20,822 nt of DNA. Source: Alloclostridium intestinigallinarum. GTDB lineage: Bacteria > Bacillota > Clostridia > Christensenellales > UBA3700. Under the pieces are notes generated by a model, which saw only the letters and a program-made list of their open reading frames with translations, was not told the DNA's origin and did no database searches. Position 1 is the stretch's first letter; each line of letters begins with the position of its first letter. The DNA lies in assembly GCA_904393845.1 (NCBI GenBank), contig CAJFNB010000028.1, forward strand, positions 1 through 20,822, written 5' to 3'. The position numbers were made by a program, and so were the translations under genes. Positions 7,280 through 14,387 of this stretch are shown in pieces.

Positions 7280-7369
7280 GTGTATAGCAGAAGTATCAGA
7301 ATAGTTGCGGCTTTATGCAGGGCGGCGGCGTATTCCGCGGGAAGGCGTTTTAACAGGACTGCCAAGTAA
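7280..7369 (+). CDS. Small basic amphipathic peptide, 29 aa, unknown
   Basis: A GTG at 7280 is preceded by AAAGGAG (7266-7272) at a 7-base spacing, one of the best ribosome binding sites in the window. It opens 29 codons ending in TAA. The peptide reads MYSRSIRIVAALCR, an Ala-rich middle, then GRRFNRTAK. On a helical wheel, Arg/Lys 4, 7, 14, 22, 26 and 29 fall on one side; Ile6, Val9, Leu12, Cys13, Ala16 and Phe24 fall on the other. That suggests a membrane-surface helix. SpoVM of Bacillus is also a tiny amphipathic sporulation peptide, but I see no sequence match to it. It lies 113 bases after spoVAE on the same strand. Confidence 0.5.
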   Translation: MYSRSIRIVAALCRAAAYSAGRRFNRTAK

Positions 7370-7399
7370 ATAGGGCGGATATCATAGACGGGTAAATAT

Positions 7400-7522
7400 A
7401 TGAAAAACGCTCCGCCGAGTATATCCGAAAAATACCATGAATACATGAAAAACACAACTCGCAAGCGGAAACGGGCAGGGGACGGAAATGGCATTTTACG
7501 GGGAGATCCGACCGTCGTGTAA
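7400..7522 (+). CDS. Possible 40-aa hydrophilic protein, unknown
   Basis: An ATG at 7400 opens 40 codons to TAA at 7520-7522, 30 bases after the 29-aa ORF. The product begins MKNAPPSISEKYHEYMKN, continues with a TTRKRKR basic patch and ends GDPTVV. It is soluble, with no membrane span and no known motif. The ribosome binding site is weak (GGG near 7390). Codon composition resembles neighbouring genes up to about 7500, where the AT-rich stretch begins. It may be a small sporulation-associated protein, the remnant of a longer gene, or noncoding. Confidence 0.3.
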   Translation: MKNAPPSISEKYHEYMKNTTRKRKRAGDGNGILRGDPTVV

Positions 7523-7660
7523 GAAAATATATTGCTAAAATTACAATTCTTTATTGTTATAAACTAGAAAATAAAATGCCATATACTTCTAAATTACATA
7601 ATTTATCATAACAAATAGAAAATAAATTGCCGATTTATAACAATGAGATAATCGGGGTGG
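7523..7660. repeat. AT-rich convergent spacer with inverted and direct repeats
   Basis: This stretch is far richer in A and T than anything around it. A perfect 11-base inverted repeat, ATTGTTATAAA (7553-7563) / TTTATAACAAT (7634-7644), frames 70 bases. A 16-base direct repeat with one mismatch lies at 7565-7580 and 7616-7631 (TAGAAAATAAAATGCC against TAGAAAATAAATTGCC). No gene is visible. It separates the spoVA-side ORFs from yunB on the other strand. Confidence 0.55.
7621..7655 (-). terminator. Possible terminator of yunB (minus strand)
   Basis: Read on the minus strand, CCGATT (7655-7650) pairs with AATCGG (7635-7630) around a 14-base loop and is followed by a T-rich run (CAATTTATTTTC). 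It sits directly after the yunB stop. The stem is short and the loop long, so this is a modest candidate. Confidence 0.35.
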
Positions 7661-8335
7661 TTACATTGATCCCATGCCGTTTTGCAGATAAAATTCCGGT
7701 ACTTTTCCCACTATCACGCTTTCGCATACGAGGGCGCTTGACGGGCAGGTCACCACTATGTTTTCAATGGGCAGAATTATTTCCACGCTTGCGGCGACGT
7801 CTATGTAAATACTGTGGAGCGTCTGGTTTATTCCCATTTCCGTAAACTCGCTTCTGTACGAGCAGGGCGCGTCGCCAACCGCCGCTATTTCCAGATTCAC
7901 GTCCGCGCCCAAGGTTGATATAAGCGGCCAGCCCGTGAACGCCAGCATGGGCACGGAGATTTCTTCCTGTTCTATTTCGCTTACGTGGGTCTGTACTATC
8001 GTGGAGTACTGCGCCATCAGTTTGTTTATCTTCACCATATCGGCGGTTATCAGGGTGATATCGCCGTTTGCGTCGCGCTCTATATGCACGTAAGAGGAGT
8101 AGCTGTCGTCGAAAGTCGCCATCAACTCGTCGAACGCGGCGTTCATCTTTACCGTAAGGCGGTTGCTTATGGTGCTCCTTGTCAGCTGCTCGATGACTTC
8201 GTTTGCCTGTTTGTTGAAAAAGAAGAACAGTCCCGCCAGCAAAAGGGTTATTATCAGCAGGACGGCAATTACTTTTATCTTTTTCTTCCTTTTCCGTTCT
8301 GCGGGTTTTTTGCTTGTTACGACGTAGTAAGGCAT
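7661..8335 (-). CDS. yunB: Sporulation protein YunB
   Basis: A single-pass membrane protein of the sporulation programme; in Bacillus it is a mother-cell gene needed for efficient sporulation, with no known enzymatic role. The 224 aa start with a short polar segment and a basic stretch (about 13-21, ERKRKKKIK). A strong transmembrane helix follows (about 22-42), then an extracytoplasmic domain. Family signatures are TADMVKINKLMAQY, EISVPMLAFTGWPL, GINQTLHSIYIDV and ESVIVGKVPEFY. The only in-frame ATG before residue 60 is at 8335. It has no Shine-Dalgarno, and a sporulation-type -10 sequence lies only 5 bases upstream. It is the sole minus-strand gene and diverges from pheST. Confidence 0.93.
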   Translation of the reverse strand: MPYYVVTSKKPAERKRKKKIKVIAVLLIITLLLAGLFFFFNKQANEVIEQLTRSTISNRLTVKMNAAFDELMATFDDSYSSYVHIERDANGDITLITADMVKINKLMAQYSTIVQTHVSEIEQEEISVPMLAFTGWPLISTLGADVNLEIAAVGDAPCSYRSEFTEMGINQTLHSIYIDVAASVEIILPIENIVVTCPSSALVCESVIVGKVPEFYLQNGMGSM

Positions 8336-8339
8336 ACAT

Positions 8340-8370
8340 TATAATATGCCGCGCGCGTGGAAAAGTTGTG
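8340..8370 (-). promoter_or_regulatory. Candidate mother-cell (sigma-E/sigma-K-like) promoter of yunB
   Basis: On the minus strand CATATTATA (8348-8340) fits the sigma-K -10 pattern CATANNNTA exactly and the sigma-E pattern nearly. A possible -35, CACAAC (8370-8365), precedes it at about 16 bases. The transcript would start at or next to the yunB ATG (8335), leaving no room for a leader. The -35 box is short and weak. Confidence 0.3.
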
Positions 8371-8419
8371 CCGATATATAAAATTTCCCTGCAAAAGCGA
8401 TAATTTATGGCAAAAATTC

Positions 8420-8448
8420 TTGCATAATACGCGTTTTAATGGTAAAAT
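8420..8448 (+). promoter_or_regulatory. Sigma-A promoter of the pheST operon
   Basis: TTGCAT (8420-8425) and TAAAAT (8443-8448) are 17 bases apart, each close to the sigma-A consensus. Transcription would start about 8455, exactly where T-box stem I begins. Confidence 0.65.
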
Positions 8449-8451
8449 AGT

Positions 8452-8674
8452 TAAAAAGCTGAGAAGGAGAACGTGGCCGGTCATAGCCGCAACAGAGAGT
8501 TTGCCCCGCGGGCTGGAAGGGCAGATTGCAGGCGGACGGGCGAATTCACTCCGGAGCTGTCTTTCTGATATGTAGGAAAGGTCGGGCGGGACCGTTATAT
8601 CCTCAAAAGGCGCATTTTGCGTGAAAATAGGTGGTACAGCGTGCGGACGCCCTATGTCGGGGCGTCCGTTTTTT
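8452..8674 (+). ncRNA. T-box leader (tRNA-Phe sensing) upstream of pheS
   Basis: The leader has the standard T-box order. A purine-rich stem I start (AGAAGGAGAACG, 8462-8473) is followed by CAGAGAG (8493-8499) and a GCTGGAAGG loop. Next come the specifier region AATTCACTCCGGAGCTG, a TGTAGG...CGGGCGGGACCGTTAT segment (stem III area) and the T-box core AGGTGGTACAGCG (8629-8641). The specifier triplet is TTC (8545-8547), a Phe codon. The bulge TGGT would pair with an ACCA acceptor end, matching the A discriminator usual in tRNA-Phe. Uncharged tRNA-Phe should stabilise the antiterminator and switch on pheST. The core differs from the common ACCGCG form (ACAGCG). Confidence 0.93.
8644..8674 (+). 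terminator. T-box regulated intrinsic terminator
   Basis: A perfect 9-bp stem, CGGACGCCC (8644-8652) / GGGCGTCCG (8660-8668), has a 7-base loop and six T (8669-8674). It directly follows the T-box core, so the antiterminator and this hairpin are alternatives. It sits 25 bases before the pheS start. Confidence 0.92.
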
Positions 8675-8698
8675 ATTAAAATAAAAGAGAGGTATTAT

Positions 8699-9724
8699 AT
8701 GGCTGTCAAGGAAAAAATAGACGGGATAATTTCTTCCGCCGCCGCGGGCGTCGAGGCTTGCGCGAGTGTGGACGAGATAAACTCGTTAAAGGTCAGATAC
8801 TTGGGCAAAAGCGGCGAACTTACCGCGCTTTTACGCGGAATGAAGGACTATCCCGCGGAAGAACGCCCCGCCGTCGGCAAGCTGGTCAACGAGGCAAGAG
8901 ATAAGATTAACGCACTTATAGACGAAAAATTTGCGCAGTTGCAGGCTAAACAGGAGGAAGAAAAACTGCTTGAAGAGAAGATAGACGTCACCTTGAAGGG
9001 TACGGCTACTCCCCGCGGCAGTCTCCACCCGTGCACGCTCGTGAAAGAGGAGATACTCTCCATATTCACCTCGCTGGGATTCAGCGTGGCGCACGGACCC
9101 GAGGTGGAAACGGACTTTTATAATTTCCGCCAGCTGAATATCCCCAAGGACCACCCCGCGCGCGATATGCAGGATACTTTCTACCTCGGCAACGACATAC
9201 TTCTGCGCACGCACACTTCGCCCGTACAGGCGCATGTGATGGAAGAGAACAAACCGCCCATCCGCGTGGTGTGTCCCGGTAAGGTGTACCGTCCCGACGA
9301 CGACGCAACACACAGTCCCATGTTCCAGCAGATAGAGGGACTTGTGATAGACGAAAATATCACCTTGTGCGACTTAAAGGGCATTCTGGAGTGCTTTGCA
9401 AAGGAACTGTTCGATAAAAATACCAAGGTCAGATTCCGTCCTTCATATTTCCCGTTTACCGAACCCAGCGTGGAAGTCGATCTCAGCTGTTCGGTGTGCC
9501 ACGGCAAGGGCTGCCGCATATGCAAGGGCACGGGCTGGATAGAAGTGCTCGGCGCGGGCGTGGTTAATCCGCGCGTGCTGGAAATGAGCAATATCGATTC
9601 GGAAAAATACAGCGGTTTTGCGTTCGGAATGGGCATTGAGCGCATTGCGATGATAAAATACGGCATTCCCGATATGCGCATACTGTTTGAAAACGACGTC
9701 AGATTCCTGCGCGCGTTCAAGTGA
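8699..9724 (+). CDS. pheS: Phenylalanyl-tRNA synthetase alpha subunit
   Basis: Catalytic subunit of the alpha2beta2 PheRS that charges tRNA-Phe. From ATG 8699 it is 341 aa, the usual size. A GTG at 8621 in the same frame was refused because it lies within the T-box and terminator; GAGAGG (8687-8692) is correctly spaced for 8699. An N-terminal coiled coil (about 1-85) binds tRNA. The class II core has HPARDMQDTFYL, the LRTHTSPVQ segment, FRPSYFPFTEPSVEVD and motif 3 GMGIERIAM (310-318). A CSVCHGKGCRICKGTGW Cys-rich insertion, seen in many Firmicutes, lies near 262-278. pheT follows after 8 bases. Confidence 0.97.
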   Translation: MAVKEKIDGIISSAAAGVEACASVDEINSLKVRYLGKSGELTALLRGMKDYPAEERPAVGKLVNEARDKINALIDEKFAQLQAKQEEEKLLEEKIDVTLKGTATPRGSLHPCTLVKEEILSIFTSLGFSVAHGPEVETDFYNFRQLNIPKDHPARDMQDTFYLGNDILLRTHTSPVQAHVMEENKPPIRVVCPGKVYRPDDDATHSPMFQQIEGLVIDENITLCDLKGILECFAKELFDKNTKVRFRPSYFPFTEPSVEVDLSCSVCHGKGCRICKGTGWIEVLGAGVVNPRVLEMSNIDSEKYSGFAFGMGIERIAMIKYGIPDMRILFENDVRFLRAFK

Positions 9725-9732
9725 GGTGAAAC

Positions 9733-12132
9733 ATGAAAGTTACGATAAACTGGCTTAAAGATTTTGTGGATATAGACGTTACCGCGCGCGAGCTGGCGGA
9801 CAAGCTGGTTGGCGTGGGTTTTGAAGTGGAAGAGATTATCGACCCCCGCGAAAACGTTAAAAACGTGGTTCTGGGCAAGATACTCTCCATAGAAAAGCAC
9901 CCCGACGCAGACAAACTTGTGGTGTGCCAAATCGACGTGGGGAGCGAAATTTTGCAGATAGTTACGGGCGCGCACAATATTTCCGAAGGGGATCTCGTGC
10001 CTGTTGCCAAGGATAATTCCTGCCTTCCCGGCGGAAAGATTATCAAAAAAGGCAAACTGCGCGGCGTGGAGTCGTGCGGTATGCTGTGCAGCGGTGAAGA
10101 GCTCGGCTTGTCGGAAGCGGATTACGAGGGCGCGGGCGTGTACGGGATATTGATAATGAATAAGGAAACCGCGCCGCTCGGCACGGATATCAACGACGTT
10201 CTGGGCAACGACGACGTGGTTCTGGATATAGGCGTTACGGCAAACCGTCCCGACTGCAACAGCGTGTACGGAATAGCCGGCGAGGTTGCCGCGGTGCTGA
10301 AAAAGCCGCTCCGCGCGCCCAAACTCGACTTCAGGGCGGATTCGGATAAAAAAATAGCGGATATAGTGTCCGTAAGGGTGGACGCGCCGGATATTTGTCC
10401 GCGCTATATGGCGGCGGCGGTAACCGATATTAAAATTGCGCCTTCGCCCGAATATGTCCGTAAGCGTCTGAAAGCCGTGGGACTGCGCCCGATAAACAAT
10501 ATGGTGGACATAACCAACTATGTGCTTATCGAAATGGGACAGCCCATGCACGCTTTTGACGACAGGGACATCTGCGGAGGAAAAATCATTGCCAGGCGTG
10601 CAAAAGAAGGTGAAAAAATAGTCACTCTCGACGGAAAAGAGTACTCCCTTTCCGATAATATGCTGGTAATTGCCGATGAAGAAAAGGCGAACGCCGTTGC
10701 CGGCGTGATGGGCGGCATGAACAGCGGGATACGCGAAGATACTTCCATGGTGGTCTTTGAAAGCGCTCGTTTCGTGCGCGACAGCGTAAGGCGCACTTCG
10801 CGCAGTCTCGGACTCAGGTCGGATTCGTCGGCACGCTTTGAAAAGGGCGTTGACTTCTCCTGTCAGCCTTTGGGACTAAGGCGCGCGCTCGCGCTCGTGC
10901 AGGAGTTCGGTTGCGGCAAGATAGCGCAGGGCGTAATCGACGTATGCACGCAAATTCCAGAAAAAAAGCCTATCGTCACCACTCCCGAAAAAATAGACCG
11001 TATTTTGGGAATAGATATAGACAACGGGGAAAAACTCTCTATTCTGAACGCTCTCGGAATAAAGTCGGAGATAGAAGGCGGCAATCTTATATGTATTCCG
11101 CCGGAAGCGCGCGACGATCTGGAGTCGGCAAACGATATTGCCGAAGAGATAATCCGTTATCACGGCTACGACAAGATAAGCGGCACGCTTATGGATAAGG
11201 GCAGGCAGACCATGGGCGGCAAGACGCGCGCCGTGCGCAACGAAGACAAGATAAAGGAAATAGCGGTGTCCTGCGGTATGCACGAAACGCTCACTTATTC
11301 GTTTATATCCCCTTCGTTTGCGGACGTACTGCGCCTGCCCGAAGACAGCGAGCTTCGCCGCACGGTGGAGATAATCAATCCGCTGGGCGAAGATATGTCG
11401 GTAATGCGCACGCAGCTTGCTTATTCGATGACAGGAACGCTTGCTTCCAACATTCTGAAATCGCAAAAAGCCGCGCGTATGTTTGAAATAGCTTCCGTAT
11501 ATCTGCCTAAGGGAGAAATTCCCATTACCGTTCAGCCCGAAGAGCAGACGCATATCGTGCTCGGCGCATACGGCAAGGACGAGAACTTCTACACGATAAA
11601 GGGCGTGGTGGAGCTTATTTTGAAGGCGTTCGGCATAGACGTCAGGTATGCGCGCAGCGGTCTGTCCTATCTGCACCCCGGCAGGTCTGCGGATTTGATG
11701 AAGGGTAACAAGAGTATCGGCTATGTGGGTGAAGTGCATCCCGCAGTTTGCCGCAGTATGAATGTTTCCGAACGCATTTATATTGCCGAACTCAATATCG
11801 ACCTTATCAATAAATACGAAAAAACGGCGTATAAGTTTGAAGCGATAAGCAAATTCCCGCCCGTGGAGCGCGATATTGCCGTAGTGGTCGATGAAGACGT
11901 AAGCGGCGCGGACATTCTGGACGCGGTGAAGAAGGCGGGCGGCGCTATCATGCGCGAAGCGGATATATTCGACGTGTACCGCAGCGAAGCTATCGGCAAG
12001 GGCAAAAAGAGCGTGGCTGTGAACATGGTATTCCGCGCGGACGACAGAACGCTTACCGATGAGGACATAGCGGAAAAAACGGACAAGATTCTCTCCGGGT
12101 TGAAGGATAAACTCGGCGCAGAGCTGCGCTGA
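9733..12132 (+). CDS. pheT: Phenylalanyl-tRNA synthetase beta subunit
   Basis: Partner of PheS, responsible for tRNA-Phe binding and editing of mischarged Tyr-tRNA. Length is 799 aa, as expected. In order: an N-terminal segment, an EMAP-like tRNA-binding OB domain (about 40-150, HPDADKLVVCQIDVG), the B3/B4 editing domain (about 210-385, RPINNMVDITNY and GQPMHAFD), B5 (about 405-475), the catalytic-like core (EEIIRYHGYDKI onward) and the FDX-ACB anticodon-binding domain (about 706-799, FPPVERDIAVVVD). GAGGTG lies just before ATG 9733. The TGA shares a base with the next gene's ATG (TGATG), so expression is coupled and under T-box control. Confidence 0.97.
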   Translation: MKVTINWLKDFVDIDVTARELADKLVGVGFEVEEIIDPRENVKNVVLGKILSIEKHPDADKLVVCQIDVGSEILQIVTGAHNISEGDLVPVAKDNSCLPGGKIIKKGKLRGVESCGMLCSGEELGLSEADYEGAGVYGILIMNKETAPLGTDINDVLGNDDVVLDIGVTANRPDCNSVYGIAGEVAAVLKKPLRAPKLDFRADSDKKIADIVSVRVDAPDICPRYMAAAVTDIKIAPSPEYVRKRLKAVGLRPINNMVDITNYVLIEMGQPMHAFDDRDICGGKIIARRAKEGEKIVTLDGKEYSLSDNMLVIADEEKANAVAGVMGGMNSGIREDTSMVVFESARFVRDSVRRTSRSLGLRSDSSARFEKGVDFSCQPLGLRRALALVQEFGCGKIAQGVIDVCTQIPEKKPIVTTPEKIDRILGIDIDNGEKLSILNALGIKSEIEGGNLICIPPEARDDLESANDIAEEIIRYHGYDKISGTLMDKGRQTMGGKTRAVRNEDKIKEIAVSCGMHETLTYSFISPSFADVLRLPEDSELRRTVEIINPLGEDMSVMRTQLAYSMTGTLASNILKSQKAARMFEIASVYLPKGEIPITVQPEEQTHIVLGAYGKDENFYTIKGVVELILKAFGIDVRYARSGLSYLHPGRSADLMKGNKSIGYVGEVHPAVCRSMNVSERIYIAELNIDLINKYEKTAYKFEAISKFPPVERDIAVVVDEDVSGADILDAVKKAGGAIMREADIFDVYRSEAIGKGKKSVAVNMVFRADDRTLTDEDIAEKTDKILSGLKDKLGAELR

Positions 12133-14387
12133 TGGAACTGCTTGCGCCCGCGGGGAGTATATCGGCGTTAAAAGCGGCGGTTAGCAACGGCGCCGACGCC
12201 GTCTATCTCGGACTTGATTTATTCAACGCGCGCGCGAAAGCGGAAAACTTCACGATAGAAAACATTAAAGAGCATATAGACTTTTGCCACCTTTACGGGG
12301 TAAAGGTCTATATTGCTTTTAACACCTGTATAAAGGAAAACGAACTTATATCTCTGAAAAATTATGTAAAAGCGGCGGCGGAGGCGGGTGCCGACGCCTT
12401 TATCGTGACCGACATAGGCGCGCTTGACATATTCCGCGGAAGCGGAGTGCCATTGCATGCGAGTACGCAGATGGGCATACACAACTATGAAGGCGCGCTT
12501 ATGGCGAAAAAGCTGGGCTTTACGCGCGTGGTGCTCGCCCGCGAATGTACGGTTGAGGATATAAAAGCGGTTAAAAAAGCCGGGCTTGAGGTGGAAGTTT
12601 TCGTACACGGCGCGCTTTGCGTGTGCTTTTCGGGCGGCTGCCTTATGTCCTCTTTTATGAGCGGCGACAGCGGAAACAGGGGCAGGTGCAACCAGCCGTG
12701 CCGTCTGAAATATTCGTGCAACGGCAAGAGCGGTTATTTGCTTTCCGCGGCTGATTTGAATATGCTGGGCAGGATAAAGGAACTCCGTGCGGCAGGCGCC
12801 GACAGTCTGAAAGTCGAGGGCAGATTAAAGACGGATTACTATTGCGGAGAGGTAATTTCCGCATATCGCGCCGCCATCGACGGTAAGTTGAAGGGCGACG
12901 AAAATTCCCGTCTTCTGCGCGCTTTCAATCGCGGCGGATTTACGAAAGGATACGGTGTTGACGATACAAATAAACTTATATCGGCAAAAATTCAAAACAA
13001 TACGGGTGAAGAAAGCGGCGAGGTAAAAGTTTGCGGCAGGGGGTATATAGACGTTGCCGCAAGCAGGGATATATCTCCCGGCGACGGATTAAAGCTCACC
13101 CGCGGCGGATTTGAAGTATGCGGCTTTACCGCCGATAAAACTGAGCGGCGCGGCATGATATTGCGCGTATCCTGCAAGAGTGAAGGCATTAAGCCGGGCG
13201 ACAAGGTGTTCGTAACTTACGACAAGTCGCGCGCGGAAGAGCTTGCGCTTGTGAAAAGACGTATACCGGTAAGATTTACCCTTTTCGCGTCTGTCGGCGG
13301 CAACGCCGTACTGACCGCCGCCGCAAACGGTGAAAGCGTTACCGTCACGGGTGGAATCTGCGGACAGGCAAAGACGGACGGGAGCAGGGCGGCGGAACAG
13401 GTTCTGAATAAGTCGCAGGGCGAATTCGTGACGGAAAAAGCGGAAGTAAATATGCAAAACGCATTCATACCGTCGTCCCTGCTTAATGGTATGAGAAGGG
13501 AAGCGCTCAATCTTATCCGCGACAAATTATTGAATAAATATAATCGCGAAAAGCTTGTGCGCATATCTTCGTATAAACCCTGCGAATGGGAAGAAGAAAA
13601 CCGTTTTAACACTTTAAGCAGCAATAAATACGTTATCGTGTCAAGCGCGGAGGGCATGGCGGCGGCAAAATCGCACGGATATAGTGCAATTTTACAAATT
13701 TCGGACTATAAGTCGAAAAACTTGGATATTATTATGAAAAGCAATGTATTTGATAATAATATCGGCAATATTTTGGCTATTCCGCTCATTCTCCGTTCCG
13801 CCGATATGAAGGTAATGCGAAACTTTCTGGACAAGTATGCGGAAAAGTTTGAAGGTTTTTATTGTGAAAATTTGGGAGCGATAGAGCTTGCGCTTGAATA
13901 TGGAAAGAAGATTATAGGCGGAATAGGATTGAATATTTATAACAGTAACTGCATAAAGTTTCTGCCGCTCGACGACTACGCCGCTTCCGTGGAGCTTACG
14001 GAAAAAGAGGTTCTGACCCTTCCGTCGCCCGTCGTCTACGCTTACGGCAGGGTAAGGCTTATGACCCTTTCCCACTGTCCGGTAAAACTCAATTACGGCG
14101 GCGATTGTTCCGCCTGCCGCTACAAAGGAGAGATAGAGTACAGGGACAGGTTCGGAGCGTATCCCGTTCGCCGTACGCGCGTAGCGTCATGTTATTTTTC
14201 CCTGCACAATCCCGCGCTTACCGATATAACTTCCAAGTTAAAATGTGACGTATTCGGTGGCAAAATTCTTCTGGATATGGTAAACTATTCCGTGGAAGAT
14301 ATTAATCGCACGCTTGCGCGCTATAATAACGGCGGAGCAGGCGGAAGCGGCGTTACCTGCGGACATTTATTCAGAGGAGTGAAATGA
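12132..14387 (+). CDS. U32 family protein, long RlhA-like form with DUF3656-type region
   Basis: Peptidase U32 proteins were once called collagenases. Characterised members are RNA hydroxylation enzymes (RlhA on 23S rRNA, TrhP on tRNA) or ubiquinone hydroxylation partners that hold Fe-S clusters. Residues 1-250 form the TIM-barrel U32 domain. Residues 155-173 fit the U32 signature exactly (E155, F157, G160, C163, G168, C170, S173); C186 and C190 follow, completing the usual Cys set. The remainder, to 751 aa, matches the long collagenase-like form; C649, C659 and C662 form a second Cys group. Translation couples to pheT (TGATG). I expect an rRNA or tRNA hydroxylase; the exact substrate is inference. 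Confidence 0.88.
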   Translation: MELLAPAGSISALKAAVSNGADAVYLGLDLFNARAKAENFTIENIKEHIDFCHLYGVKVYIAFNTCIKENELISLKNYVKAAAEAGADAFIVTDIGALDIFRGSGVPLHASTQMGIHNYEGALMAKKLGFTRVVLARECTVEDIKAVKKAGLEVEVFVHGALCVCFSGGCLMSSFMSGDSGNRGRCNQPCRLKYSCNGKSGYLLSAADLNMLGRIKELRAAGADSLKVEGRLKTDYYCGEVISAYRAAIDGKLKGDENSRLLRAFNRGGFTKGYGVDDTNKLISAKIQNNTGEESGEVKVCGRGYIDVAASRDISPGDGLKLTRGGFEVCGFTADKTERRGMILRVSCKSEGIKPGDKVFVTYDKSRAEELALVKRRIPVRFTLFASVGGNAVLTAAANGESVTVTGGICGQAKTDGSRAAEQVLNKSQGEFVTEKAEVNMQNAFIPSSLLNGMRREALNLIRDKLLNKYNREKLVRISSYKPCEWEEENRFNTLSSNKYVIVSSAEGMAAAKSHGYSAILQISDYKSKNLDIIMKSNVFDNNIGNILAIPLILRSADMKVMRNFLDKYAEKFEGFYCENLGAIELALEYGKKIIGGIGLNIYNSNCIKFLPLDDYAASVELTEKEVLTLPSPVVYAYGRVRLMTLSHCPVKLNYGGDCSACRYKGEIEYRDRFGAYPVRRTRVASCYFSLHNPALTDITSKLKCDVFGGKILLDMVNYSVEDINRTLARYNNGGAGGSGVTCGHLFRGVK

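Noticed and set aside
7183..7494. 103-codon hydrophobic minus-strand frame behind spoVAE
   Set aside because: No Shine-Dalgarno and no domain; it runs opposite the 29-codon ORF that has an excellent site. Its hydrophobicity is the usual result of reading the complement.
8621..8698. Upstream GTG start extending PheS by 26 residues
   Set aside because: It would translate the T-box core and terminator; ATG 8699 has a proper GAGAGG site and gives the normal length.
9181..10551. 456-codon minus-strand frame across the pheS/pheT junction
   Set aside because: Antisense to well-recognised PheS and PheT sequence; no motif or start signal.
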